Shown here piece after piece: positions 35,994 through 45,065 of a stretch of 64,000 nt of DNA. The translations under genes were made by a program, and so were the position numbers. Under the pieces are notes generated by a model. The model saw only the letters and a list, made by a program, of their open reading frames with translations. It ran no database searches and was not told the DNA's origin. Position 1 is the first letter of the stretch; each line of letters starts with the position of its first letter. The stretch is from a cyanobacterium PCC 7702 (GTDB taxonomy: Bacteria > Cyanobacteriota > Cyanobacteriia > Cyanobacteriales > Nostocaceae): NCBI GenBank assembly GCA_000332255.1, contig KB235926.1:2918153-2982152 (forward strand), given 5' to 3'.

Positions 35994-36503
35994 CTAGCAA
36001 AGTGCCAATCTGTCAATAATTAATAAAAAATCGCCGATAATTGAGGATAAATTTTCTCCAGTCAAAATAGGAACGTGGACAAAGATACAAGGAATTTTAA
36101 GTTGGGCTTGTCGCAGGTAAGCGAGCACAGAATAATATAGACCTTCGCAGACAAACTTACCGCAGTCGTAACCGATCTCAACCCCTGTCGCCGCCACCAG
36201 TTGCTGTAAATCCACCGTTGTCTCCAACACGCTTTCTCCCCAAACAGCACGAGATTCTACAGTTAATACAGTTCGCTTTTCAGCCATACCGCAACAGATA
36301 ATCGCATCTGGTTGGAGTTCGGCAATTTTTGCAATTACTTGAGCACTAGCCAAAGCCACATCCACAGGTAACTTTCGCAAAAAAATTAAAGTATGAGATA
36401 TTGAATCAATTTTGGCAAGTTCAATCAATAAATCATCAGAGGAATTTGACTGTTGATGAGGTAGCCAAGTGTCAAAGGAAGTTAATAGGAAACTTCTCTT
36501 CAT
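35994..36503 (-). CDS. Pyroglutamyl-peptidase I-like (peptidase C15) protein
   Basis: Resembles Pcp, a cytoplasmic cysteine peptidase removing N-terminal pyroglutamate. Its 169 residues are shorter than the usual 200-215. The catalytic triad can be placed: Glu in TVESRAVWG, Cys in GKFVCEGLYYSVL (family GRYVCN) and His in IPCIFVHVP. The opening ILLTSFxxW-like segment (FLLTSFDTWLPHQQSNSS) matches the family start. The shortening comes from tighter loops, not from a visible frameshift. It may be a diverged, perhaps non-proteolytic, cyanobacterial version. Divergent from hisH. Confidence 0.75.
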   Translation of the reverse strand: MKRSFLLTSFDTWLPHQQSNSSDDLLIELAKIDSISHTLIFLRKLPVDVALASAQVIAKIAELQPDAIICCGMAEKRTVLTVESRAVWGESVLETTVDLQQLVAATGVEIGYDCGKFVCEGLYYSVLAYLRQAQLKIPCIFVHVPILTGENLSSIIGDFLLIIDRLALC

Positions 36504-36561
36504 AACGAATATTATTTAAAATATAAATACCCTCCAAATTAAATTTACAGGGAACAGGTAA

Positions 36562-37197
36562 ATGGCAGTAATTGCAGTCATAGATTACGATATGGGGAAT
36601 TTGCACTCAGTCTGTAAAGGTTTGGAAAAAGCTGGGGCAAATCCTAAGGTGACGGATGCCTCAAAAGACTTGGAAAAAGCGGATGCAATTGTTTTGCCAG
36701 GAGTTGGTGCATTCGATCCAGCAGTACAACATTTGCGATCGCGGGGCTTAGAAGAACCAATCAAAGCAGCAATCAAATCTGGCAAACTCTTTTTAGGTAT
36801 TTGTTTGGGACTGCAAATTTTGTTTGAGTCCAGTGAAGAAGGCCTAGAACCAGGACTGGGAATAATCAAAGGAAAAGTACGAAGATTTCGCCCCGAACCT
36901 GGCATTACAATTCCCCATATGGGCTGGAATCAACTGCAATTAACTCAGCCAAAATGCCTTTTGTGGGAATATTTATCACCTCAACCTTGGGTGTATTTTG
37001 TCCATTCCTACTACGTCGAACCAGCGGAGGCGCAAATTTGTGCTGCTACCGTTACCCACGGAAGCCAAACCGTAACTGCTGCTATTGCTTGCGAAAATTT
37101 AATGGCAGTGCAATTTCACCCGGAAAAATCTTCTAATGTAGGATTGCAAATTTTATCTAATTTCGTTGCTCAAGTACGCGAACGAGTAGCTGCTTAA
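36562..37197 (+). CDS. hisH: Imidazole glycerol phosphate synthase, glutamine amidotransferase subunit
   Basis: Provides ammonia from glutamine to HisF for the fifth step of histidine synthesis and the branch to purines. The class I amidotransferase triad is visible: Cys in GICLGLQILFE, then His and Glu in QFHPEKSS. The N-terminal VIDYDMGNLHSV and LPGVGAFDPAV are diagnostic of HisH. Length 211 residues. HisF is not in the window, as is common where cyanobacterial his genes are scattered. rsmD follows 50 bp later. Confidence 0.96.
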   Translation: MAVIAVIDYDMGNLHSVCKGLEKAGANPKVTDASKDLEKADAIVLPGVGAFDPAVQHLRSRGLEEPIKAAIKSGKLFLGICLGLQILFESSEEGLEPGLGIIKGKVRRFRPEPGITIPHMGWNQLQLTQPKCLLWEYLSPQPWVYFVHSYYVEPAEAQICAATVTHGSQTVTAAIACENLMAVQFHPEKSSNVGLQILSNFVAQVRERVAA

Positions 37198-37247
37198 AAT
37201 CGCTCGAGATAAGTTATATTTCGTACAAATACTCTCCCGTTGCCACC

Positions 37248-37793
37248 ATGGCTGTTAGAATTTCTGGCCATCGTCAGTTAAAAACTTTACCAGGCAAAGA
37301 AACCAGACCCACCAGCGCGCGGGTTAGGGAAGCAATTTTTAATATTTGGCAAGGAACTATAGAAGGTTGTCGTTGGCTGGATTTGTGTGCCGGTTCTGGC
37401 TCGATGGGTGCAGAGGCTTTGTGTCAGGGAGCCTCCGTTGTCATTGGTATCGAATTATCAAGTCGCGCCTGTAGAATTATTGAGGGAAATTGGCAGCGGG
37501 TAGCTGCTGGCGACCAACAATGGCAAGTATTGCGGGGAGATGTAGTACAGTGGTTGCCAAAACTTTCTGGACAGCAATTTGACAGAATTTACTTCGATCC
37601 ACCCTACAGTAGCGGATTATATCAGCCAGTTTTGGAGGCGATCGCTACCCACAAACTTTTAGACTCTGGCGGCGAGATCGCAGTGGAACACAATCTGCAA
37701 ACTTGGAAGCCATTACAGATTTTCGGCTTGCAAATTCATCGCCAGAAAGCTTACGGAAGTACTTTTGTTACATTTTACACAAATGCAACCTAG
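37248..37793 (+). CDS. rsmD: 16S rRNA (guanine-966-N2)-methyltransferase
   Basis: Methylates G966 of 16S rRNA in the 30S subunit. The 181-residue protein shows the family start RISGHRQLKTLPGKETRPTS and REAIFNIW. The SAM motif is WLDLCAGSGSMGAEAL, and the catalytic tetrapeptide is DPPY in FDRIYFDPPYSSG. Follows hisH on the same strand. Downstream lies the decay region, and its last codons are intact. Confidence 0.93.
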   Translation: MAVRISGHRQLKTLPGKETRPTSARVREAIFNIWQGTIEGCRWLDLCAGSGSMGAEALCQGASVVIGIELSSRACRIIEGNWQRVAAGDQQWQVLRGDVVQWLPKLSGQQFDRIYFDPPYSSGLYQPVLEAIATHKLLDSGGEIAVEHNLQTWKPLQIFGLQIHRQKAYGSTFVTFYTNAT

Positions 37794-37829
37794 ATAAATA
37801 TCATTGCCTGGAAAGGGTAGATGGTACAG

Positions 37830-38172
37830 ACCAGTCTGTAATCACCATGGGCTTTTCACAAAGTACCTGCACTCCTGCGTTTGCAGCTTTAACAGTTACT
37901 CGCAGTGGAGGTGATTGGGTAAAGCTATATAAACTGCATCAGCTGCACCACTTCTGAGAAAAGCTTTGTATTCTTCATAAGTAAAAGCAGGAACTCCGTA
38001 TTGTTGGCTGAGTTCTTTGCGCTTGATTTCGTCTTCGGAAAACAATGCTACCAATTGAGAGTTTTCTGTGTGGGCAAAAGCTGGTAAAACTACTTCCTGG
38101 GCAATCCAAGCCCAGTTCTACCACCCCATAACGAACTTTGCTGTGACCGTTAGTTTGGTTCAAACTTGCCAT
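37830..38172 (-). pseudogene. Gfo/Idh/MocA-family oxidoreductase, N-terminal remnant
   Basis: The minus strand starts with an intact ATG (38172) and reads MASLNQTNGHSKVRYGVVELG. It then shifts frame into WIAQEVVLPAFAHTENSQL and DADAVYIALPNHLHCE-like sequence (here GAADAVYIALPNHLHCE). A TAA follows, and it shifts once more into VKAANAGVQVLCEKPMVITD. These are the NAD-binding half and the EKP motif of glucose-fructose-oxidoreductase-like enzymes. At least two frameshifts are present and the C-terminal half is missing. It lies directly downstream of the broken transketolase, so both may once have been one operon. Confidence 0.8.
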
Positions 38173-38219
38173 CTTCTTTACCTCTGTCTTGAGAATTACA
38201 GAACTGCAATTTTTGGTTT

Positions 38220-39549
38220 TCAAGCTGATGTTCTTGCTGGTTGCTTTAGCAGTGATTTCACTGCTGCTACAATGGCGTCGGTATCTATTTTGGCCGCGTG
38301 TAGCAATTCTTCCGGTTTGCCTGACCCTGGCATTTCCCGTAGGCACTAGAAATGGCCGCCATGGGAATAAAATCGCAAGCATGAGTGAAAAAGGCCGCAA
38401 AATTAGAAGCGAAAGGCTTGTATTTCCGTACTTACAAACCAACTGCCGCCGCTACCATTTGCTGTTCGGCAATGTACATTTCAAAGTAGCGGTCCCGATA
38501 AGCTTCGGCAAAATCCTCGGCGTAAGTGGAATTACTGACTTCCCTGTCAATCGCAACTACATCCGGTCTGGCTGCTCCCAATGCTCTGAGTGCTTCGCCG
38601 TGCGGGTACCTATAGCGTCAACAACTTTGTAAGTTGGCAGCTGTAATGGTTGCAATTTGACAAAAGAGGTTGGTTTGGCTGGAGGTTCGGGCTTTTCAAT
38701 TTCGATCGTGACGTGACGTTCGCCACCTAGTTCCGCGATCGCTTTTTTGGCTTCTTCTTCTGATAATGCTTTACCATCCCAACCACCAATATCCTCAACA
38801 GCTGCTACTCCCTTACCTTTGACCGTTCGCGCAATAATTGCCTCAGACAAACACTGTCACTAATAGCCTGGTTATATGCTTCGTCAATTTCTGTGAAATT
38901 GTGTCCGTTAATTTCAATTACATTCCAACCAAAAGCTTCGGCGCAATCGCAATACGCTTGGGTATTCCACCCTCACATTGTCTGTCCCCGCTGTCCCAAC
39001 CAATTCACGTCTACAATGGCAATTAAACTCTCCAGTTTGTAGTTTCCTGTTAGTTCAAAAGCCTCCCAAACAGAACCCTCGGCCATTTCGCTATCACCCA
39101 GCAGCACCCAAATCCGGTAAGGAAGTTTGTCAAGATATTCTTCTCCTAAACCAATGCCAATACCAATAGGCAATCCTTGAACTAGAGAACCAGTCGCCAC
39201 ATCCACCCAAGGTAAAACCGGAATGGGATGTCCTTCCAAAGGATTACCAAATTGGCGCAGTGACATCAACTGTGCATCTGAAATTACTCCTGCTGCTTTA
39301 GACAAAGTGTATGGCAAGGGGGAAGCATGTCCTTTGGAAAACATCAAGCGATCGTTGTTGGGAGGATCAGGATTGCTGAAGTCATAACGCAAATAGTTAG
39401 ACAACGGTTACTGCCATCAGGTCCGCAGCAGACATTGAAGAAGTCGGATGTCCCGAACCAGCAGAAGTAGTGGCGCGAATGCTATCCACGCCCAGCTGTT
39501 GCGCCAATTTATGCCATGCTTGCAATTGCTCAGCTAGCTGTAGCCATAA
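38220..39549 (-). pseudogene. Transketolase, multiply frameshifted
   Basis: Successive minus-strand segments in different frames rebuild a transketolase. First comes an N-terminal piece with DSIRATTSAGSGHPTSSMSAADL (39549-39408). Then the thiamine-diphosphate domain with RLMFSKGHASPLPYTL and WVLLGDSEMAEGSVWEAFEL (39404-38973), WNTQAYCDCAEAFGWNVIEING, and KGKGVAAVEDIGGWDGKAL. Next is the pyrimidine domain with ALGAARPDVVAIDREVSNST, and last a C-terminal piece LLHAAKIDTDAIVAAVKSLL. At least four frame changes and several stops were counted, so it cannot be functional. A working transketolase must exist elsewhere in the genome. Confidence 0.88.
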
Positions 39550-40157
39550 CGAGAATGTCCTTAATCAGGAACTATGAAGTTGGTGTGGGTTGTATCAATA
39601 ATTCGGTCAAAAAAAAACAGCCATGGGTAAACATAAGATAAAAAACTTCTCAGGGCAAATAATCGTTGACTCTTACCGCATGCCAAACATTAACAGTTTC
39701 AATAGGAGATTTGTTTGCCAATGCCTGGCAATTTAATTTCTTTAATTACTTAGTTTTCCTTCGCGACCTAACTCTTTTTTCAGATTAGATACCTATCAAC
39801 TCAGCTCCATCCTCCCGACGACTGAGAAGATTATGCATTTTTGAAAAAGATTTTTATTTTTACAGGTAGTTTAAATAATTTCTTCTTTGCAAGCTCAAAA
39901 ATCAATCTCAAAATAATTTCAGTCAAAATCACATAAATTTCATTTTCTCAAAGAAAAGTCATCATGCCCAAGATAGAGCACATTTACAGTTAGAATTTTG
40001 CCTATTCTTCTGGCAGGAAATCTTCCTACAGCGTAGCACTGTTTCCCCAAAATGCTGCTCGTAGCAAGCGCAAAGCATGCTTAAGTTGTTCCTGTGTCAG
40101 CACTAAAGTACTCGCTACAAACTTTGCTGCTGGTATTTGCACCAACTTAACTCTTGT
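39550..40157. other. Intergenic region, no intact gene
   Basis: 608 bp. Most is AT-rich with no supported reading frame. At about 40020-40150 the minus strand gives VQIPAAKFVASTLVLTQEQLKH-like residues ending in a stop (split here as KLVQIPAAKFVAS and TQEQLKHALRLLRAAFWG). This may be a worn C-terminal gene piece of unknown family. Confidence 0.4.
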
Positions 40158-40826
40158 TTAAGTAGCACTGGAACGCCGGTGTTGCAAAAACCATTCATAC
40201 AAAGCAATATTGTTGTAAGTTTGCGTCCAACAATCGTGGTCAGCTTCCGGATACACTGTAAACTTTACGTTGCCACCGTATTTTTTCAGTGCTTGTACCA
40301 TTTCTTCAGACTCACTTAATGGTACGACTTTATCCCGCGCACCATGAAACACCCATACAGGAAGATTTTTTAATTTGTGAGCTTCTTTTGGATTTCCGCC
40401 ACCACAAACTGGTGCAATAGCTGCAAAGCGATGCGGTTGTTCTAAGGCTAGATACCATGTACCATAGCCACCCATACTTAAGCCAGTTAGGTACACTCGC
40501 TCCCTGTCAATGCGGTAAGATGCTAACGCTTCGTCTATAAGAGCACTTAACAGCTGCACTGACCAGTTTTGATGAGACGGACACTGGGGAGAAATGACAA
40601 GAAATGGGAAATTTGGTTGTTCCTCCACGACTTTAGCAACGCCGTGTCTTTTGACGTGCTCTAAATTGGATCCCCGTTCTCCTGAACCGTGTAAAAACAG
40701 AATCATGGGAACAGACTTTTCAGTTTCGTAGTTTTGGGGTAAAAACAACAAGTAGTCGTAGCTACTTGTACCAATAACTTGTTGTTGTCTCGACGGCATA
40801 AATTTACTATCGTCTGCGAACAGCAA
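40158..40826 (-). CDS. Alpha/beta hydrolase, esterase/phospholipase type
   Basis: A 222-residue cytoplasmic esterase-like enzyme. The oxyanion segment is MILFLHGSGERGSN, the nucleophile serine sits in GLSMGGYGTW, the acid in HGARDKVVPLSES and the histidine in EADHDCWTQTY, so the catalytic triad is complete. It resembles the predicted peptidase/feruloyl-esterase group that often acts on extracellular substrates, though no signal peptide is seen. Its start overlaps the end of the upstream gene by 20 bp, which implies one transcript. Substrate unknown. Confidence 0.85.
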   Translation of the reverse strand: MLFADDSKFMPSRQQQVIGTSSYDYLLFLPQNYETEKSVPMILFLHGSGERGSNLEHVKRHGVAKVVEEQPNFPFLVISPQCPSHQNWSVQLLSALIDEALASYRIDRERVYLTGLSMGGYGTWYLALEQPHRFAAIAPVCGGGNPKEAHKLKNLPVWVFHGARDKVVPLSESEEMVQALKKYGGNVKFTVYPEADHDCWTQTYNNIALYEWFLQHRRSSAT

Positions 40827-41535
40827 TTGTATAACTCGGTCGCTGTGACGGTTCTCTTTGAGTTTTTACTAACCGCAAGTCACGATCTATATATAAATGC
40901 TCTAGCAGTGGAGTTGCCAAGTAGGTTTTTTCAAATTTCTTAATAGTGGCTTTGTCAAGATTTTCTAACTTGAATATTTTTGGCGATCCTTGAGCTTGTT
41001 TGATTTTGGTGTTTACCACGTCGGTAAACCAATTGTCCGCATCGTCGATGCTTAGAGGAATGTCTCTATTTCTCAAAGCCTGAAAAATTCCTACGTTTTG
41101 AATGCGCCATTGGCGATCGCAAACTTCGTACTTTTGCATCACCATTAAATCACAGGCGGGTAACTTGGATGTGAAATTTTTCCAAAAAGAAGACTGCTGT
41201 CCTGGTGCAAAACGAGCAATGTTAGCATAAAAACCATCGTCATGAAAAATTTGGTAGGACTGTTCGCGTATCCGCCCCGGTAAAATGTCATGAAAAGGTA
41301 TGGTAGACCACACTGGCGTCCAAACGCCAACTACAATTGGTAGTTGCTCTTCAGCTGCGGGATATGGGTTGCGCCGCATCAATTCTTCAAAATAAGGTCG
41401 CAGTTGCTGGTTATAGAAATTGACTTTGCTCCTTAGAGGTTCAGTGTCTTTGTCCTTCACCAATTCCAACAGTTCTTTTTTGAGTTCCGGCGTGCTCAAA
41501 TAGTTAAGTCTATCCGCAACTGTAGTGTTAACCAT
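40807..41535 (-). CDS. Unassigned protein, possibly PAP/fibrillin-like
   Basis: 242 residues, no membrane segment. The stretch VVGVWTPVWSTIPFHDILPG and the following YQIFHDDGFYANIARF resemble the lipid-binding lipocalin-like plastoglobulin (PAP/fibrillin) proteins of cyanobacteria and plastids. The first 60 residues are helical, and the C-terminus is basic (QREPSQRPSYTIAVRRR). Family placement is tentative. It overlaps the esterase gene, so the two may work together, perhaps on membrane lipids; that is inference. Confidence 0.6.
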   Translation of the reverse strand: MVNTTVADRLNYLSTPELKKELLELVKDKDTEPLRSKVNFYNQQLRPYFEELMRRNPYPAAEEQLPIVVGVWTPVWSTIPFHDILPGRIREQSYQIFHDDGFYANIARFAPGQQSSFWKNFTSKLPACDLMVMQKYEVCDRQWRIQNVGIFQALRNRDIPLSIDDADNWFTDVVNTKIKQAQGSPKIFKLENLDKATIKKFEKTYLATPLLEHLYIDRDLRLVKTQREPSQRPSYTIAVRRR

Positions 41536-41662
41536 AATTTTTGATCATCTCCCTTAGGGAAATAAAATAATTTGCTCTCCACAATAAATATCGAGGCTTG
41601 CTTCCACGTTATCAAATCAAATCTAGCAATTAAGCAAGCCTCCTTTCACCTACAACTTTGGT

Positions 41663-41980
41663 TTACCACCAAATACGATTTCCTTTTTCATCAACTCGCG
41701 CTTGTCGTATAACATCAGAAATTTCTTTGGCATCTTTGACATGGTGCAGTGCTTTTTTCTCGCCGTTGGGATATTCAACAATAAAGTAGGTAGGAACCTT
41801 AATCCAGTCCCCCGTAATATCGGGAGAGTCTACAGCTACTTGCTGAGCCTTTTCTTCCACGCTTTGAGGTCTCTCGGCAATTCTGTCTCCTGGATTGGCT
41901 GTTAAGTTTCTTTCCTTAACGGTAGGTTTTTCTTGGGAATGCCAATCTTCAGTTGCTGGTTGGTTAATTTGACTGTCCAT
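41663..41980 (-). CDS. Small hydrophilic protein, unknown function
   Basis: 105 residues. The N-terminal half is polar and probably disordered. The C-terminal half (GDWIKVPTYFIVEYPNGEKKALHHVKDAKEISDVIRQAR, given here only as its outer parts: GDWIKVPTYFIVEYPNG and AKEISDVIRQAR) looks folded, and the chain ends in aromatic IWW. Not recognised. It is a stand-alone gene 127 bp upstream of the fibrillin-like gene on the same strand. Confidence 0.65.
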   Translation of the reverse strand: MDSQINQPATEDWHSQEKPTVKERNLTANPGDRIAERPQSVEEKAQQVAVDSPDITGDWIKVPTYFIVEYPNGEKKALHHVKDAKEISDVIRQARVDEKGNRIWW

Positions 41981-42352
41981 CTGACTGCTTCCTAAAACTA
42001 TTTCTGCTTTGATAATTGAGGCATTGCTAACCTCACTCTAAATAATCAAAGAGTGGATTTGCTCTTTCGTCAGATGGAGTTTCTTGGGAATTATTTCTAC
42101 CACACGATTAATTAATTATAACGTCATTAAAATCTAAATATGGACTCAATTAAATGACACACATTTCAAACCAAAATTTATTCTTGGGATGCATTTCCAA
42201 ACTAGAATTACTTCCCTACCAGTGAAAGAGGCGGAATTAGAAAATCTGAAGTATAATACGTGCAATTATAACGACAATAAAAAATCACTTTGGTTCGAGT
42301 TGAAACATGCAACCTAAGGGCAACAAGTATTGACTTTTTGCTGGCAAAACCT

Positions 42353-43207
42353 ATGAAGGCAAGTCAGGGAAAACTTAATCTCGGCTGTACAGACGTGAAT
42401 ATACCCCCATCTTTGAACCGACCGTGTATTTTCTCATGGCAGGCGGTTTTTTCGCAGCTAATGTTTATTTTTATGTACTTACCAATTGTGGTTCTTGCCT
42501 TTTACAGCTTTAACAAGTCGTCTTACAGCGCTGCATGGGAAGGATTTACCCTAGATTGGTATCGCAGCTTGTTCAACGATGAGCGCATTCTATCAGCTTT
42601 ACGAAATAGTTTGGTAGTAGCGTTCACTGCTGTGGGAATTTCGTCAGTGTTGGGAACTTTAGTGGCGGTAGGGTTGGCGCGGTACCAATTTCCAGGGAAA
42701 TCACTGTATCGCGGTATACTTTATTTACCGTTAATTATTCCCGATATTGCATTGGCAGTAGCTACCCTGATTTTTTTAGCAGCTTTTACCATTCCCTTGA
42801 GTATATGGACAATTGTCGCCGCCCATGTAGTATTTTGTCTTGCTTACATTGCTTTGGTTGTCTCTTCCAGATTGACTAACTTAGATCCCCATCTAGAAGA
42901 AGCAGCACTGGATTTGGGTGCTACACCCGCGCAGGCTTTTTTGAAAGTTTTGTTACCTCAGTTAATGCCTGCAATTGTTGCTGGTTGTTTGTTAGCCTTT
43001 GTTCTTAGCTTGGATGACTTTCTCATTGCTAGCTTTACAGCTGGTAGCGGTTCCAATACTCTACCTATGGAAATCTTCAGCCGCATTCGCACTGGAGTCA
43101 AACCTGACATTAACGCTCTGAGCTTTATCTTAATTTTGGTATCTGCGATCGCCGCTTTCATAGCAGAATTAATTCGTGCTTCTTCGGGAGCTAGACAAAC
43201 TAGATGA
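42353..43207 (+). CDS. Spermidine/putrescine-type ABC transporter permease (PotC-like)
   Basis: Inner-membrane permease of a binding-protein-dependent importer. It has six helices, with the permease motif EEAALDLGATPAQAFLKVLLP that contacts the ATPase. The opening LPIVVLAFYSFNKSSYSAAWEGFTLDWY is typical of PotC. The frame is open from 42290, but ATG 42353 gives a normal 284-residue protein. No potA, potB or potD lies beside it: flanking genes are an unknown protein and the pst operon. It is either a displaced subunit or works with partners encoded elsewhere. The upstream 41981-42352 shows only a CACTCT/AGAGTG hairpin at 42034-42055. Confidence 0.85.
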   Translation: MKASQGKLNLGCTDVNIPPSLNRPCIFSWQAVFSQLMFIFMYLPIVVLAFYSFNKSSYSAAWEGFTLDWYRSLFNDERILSALRNSLVVAFTAVGISSVLGTLVAVGLARYQFPGKSLYRGILYLPLIIPDIALAVATLIFLAAFTIPLSIWTIVAAHVVFCLAYIALVVSSRLTNLDPHLEEAALDLGATPAQAFLKVLLPQLMPAIVAGCLLAFVLSLDDFLIASFTAGSGSNTLPMEIFSRIRTGVKPDINALSFILILVSAIAAFIAELIRASSGARQTR

Positions 43208-43304
43208 GTAATTAGTAGTTGATACTGCAGCGATCGCAGCTGTGTGTACGGATCCAGACATTTTCAGGCTGGGAAAACAACAGCTAGTTAAGCGAGGAAC
43301 AATT

Positions 43305-44132
43305 TTAACCAAAGCGTCCGCTAATATACTCCTCAGCTTCTTTGGTGGTAGGAGAACTAAACATTTGTTCTGTCGGACTGAATTCGACTAATTTACCGCG
43401 ACGTTTACCGTGTTCGTCGATTTCTGTATTAAAAAAAGCCGTCCAATCTGCAATCCTGGAAGCTTGCTGCATGTTGTGAGTCACCATAATAATGGTGTAT
43501 TGCTCTTTTAGTTCTAAGCAAAGCTCTTCAACTTGACGGGTAGAAATAGGGTCAAGAGCAGAGCAGGGTTCGTCCATTAATAACACGTCTGGCTTCATGG
43601 CGATCGCTCGCGCAATGCAAAGTCGTTGTTGCTGTCCACCTGATAATGCAGTACCTTTTGCCTTCAGTTTGTCTTTAACTTCATCCCAAATTGCAGCGCG
43701 TCTGAGAGAATCTTCCACCAATTCATCCATATTACCTTTATAACCGTTAGCACGCGGCCCAAAGGCAATATTTTCGTATATCGACTTAGGAAAAGGATTG
43801 GGTCTTTGAAAAACCATTCCTACTTGTCGCCGCAATTTCACAGAATTGATTTTGGGATCGTAAATATTGCGATCGCGATAATACAATCTACCCTCTACCT
43901 TTGCTTTGGGAATTAAATCATTCATCCGGTTAAAACAGCGCAGCAGGGTACTTTTACCGCATCCCGAAGGACCGATAAAAGCAGTAATTTGTTTTTCCGG
44001 AATTTTGAGATAAACATCCAAAAGAGCTAAAAAACCATCATAATAAACCTTCACACCTTCCACATCAAACACAACATTATTGTGTTGCTCTGCTTTAGTA
44101 TCTAATCTATTTTTACTGTGGTAATAAGCCAT
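43305..44132 (-). CDS. pstB: Phosphate ABC transporter ATPase
   Basis: ATPase of the high-affinity phosphate importer, on the cytoplasmic face. Walker A is [20 protein letters not shown], the signature [14 protein letters not shown], Walker [14 protein letters not shown], and the switch His lies in [18 protein letters not shown]. The last motif is specific to PstB. Length 275 residues. It is the last gene of the operon pstS-pstC-pstA-pstB, 30 bp after pstA. No phoU gene follows. Confidence 0.96.
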   Translation of the reverse strand: MAYYHSKNRLDTKAEQHNNVVFDVEGVKVYYDGFLALLDVYLKIPEKQITAFIGPSGCGKSTLLRCFNRMNDLIPKAKVEGRLYYRDRNIYDPKINSVKLRRQVGMVFQRPNPFPKSIYENIAFGPRANGYKGNMDELVEDSLRRAAIWDEVKDKLKAKGTALSGGQQQRLCIARAIAMKPDVLLMDEPCSALDPISTRQVEELCLELKEQYTIIMVTHNMQQASRIADWTAFFNTEIDEHGKRRGKLVEFSPTEQMFSSPTTKEAEEYISGRFG

Positions 44133-44162
44133 AGAAATTTTTCTCCCTATCAGCCTTTTCTC

Positions 44163-45059
44163 TTAATAATAGAAGCGTTGGCGAATATAAATCGCCATTC
44201 CATTTAAAGCCAAAACCAAAATTATTAAGACAATAATTGTCGCCGCTGCGGCGTTGGCAAAACCCGGTTCTGGACGAGTGATATAACTGTATATTTGAAT
44301 AGGTAATGCCATAAATCTATTGAACAAACCAGGATTAAAAGTTAAGAAAGCTACAGCACCTACCACAATTAAAGATGCGGCGTCACCAATAGCACGAGAT
44401 ACGGAAATAATCACTCCTGTCAAGATACCGGGAACAGCATAGGGTATGACATGATGGCTAATAGTTTGCCATTTCGTCACGCCTAAACCGTAAGAAGCGT
44501 ATCTTAGGGAATCCGGAACCGCACGAATTGCTTCTCTTGCTGTCACAATAATCACTGGTAAAGACAACAAAGATAAAGTCAAAGCTCCAGAAATCAAAGT
44601 AGGACCAAACCCAAGTAAATAATTGAAAACTCCCAAACCTAGCAATCCATAAACAATAGAAGGAACTCCTGCTAAATTGCTGATATTAATCTCAATAATT
44701 GCTGTCCACCAAGTTTTGGGAGCGTATTCTTCCAGATATAAAGCAGCTCCCACACCGATTGGTACAGTAGTCAAGATGACGATGATTCCTAAAAGAATGC
44801 TACTAACAATTGCAGGACGAATACCACCTCGGTCGGGGAAACGAGAAGGAGTTTCAGTCAAAAAACCCGGCATTAAAAATCTACCTAATCCATCCCTCAA
44901 AACATCAAAAAGTAGCAGTGCGAGGACAAATAAACCCAGAAGCAAACCTAATAAAAAAAGTATTTCAAATACTTTTCCTATTTTTTCTCTTTTTTCTACA
45001 TTCTCAGTAAATTCTGCTGCAGATTTGGGATAGTTATCTCTTTGCTCAATAGTAGTCAT
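44163..45059 (-). CDS. pstA: Phosphate ABC transporter permease PstA
   Basis: One of the two membrane channels of the phosphate importer. Its 298 residues have a cytoplasmic N-terminus and six helices. Family marks include GFLTETPSRFPDRGGIRPAI, NISNLAGVPSIVYGLLGLGVF and the coupling loop region SLRYASYGLGVTKWQTISHH. It is 6 bp downstream of pstC, so tightly coupled. Confidence 0.95.
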   Translation of the reverse strand: MTTIEQRDNYPKSAAEFTENVEKREKIGKVFEILFLLGLLLGLFVLALLLFDVLRDGLGRFLMPGFLTETPSRFPDRGGIRPAIVSSILLGIIVILTTVPIGVGAALYLEEYAPKTWWTAIIEINISNLAGVPSIVYGLLGLGVFNYLLGFGPTLISGALTLSLLSLPVIIVTAREAIRAVPDSLRYASYGLGVTKWQTISHHVIPYAVPGILTGVIISVSRAIGDAASLIVVGAVAFLTFNPGLFNRFMALPIQIYSYITRPEPGFANAAAATIIVLIILVLALNGMAIYIRQRFYY

Positions 45060-45065
45060 ATTTGT

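Noticed and set aside
37975-38442. 155-codon minus-strand frame as a separate gene
   Set aside because: It crosses the transketolase and oxidoreductase remnants out of frame; the true remnants are read in the other frames.
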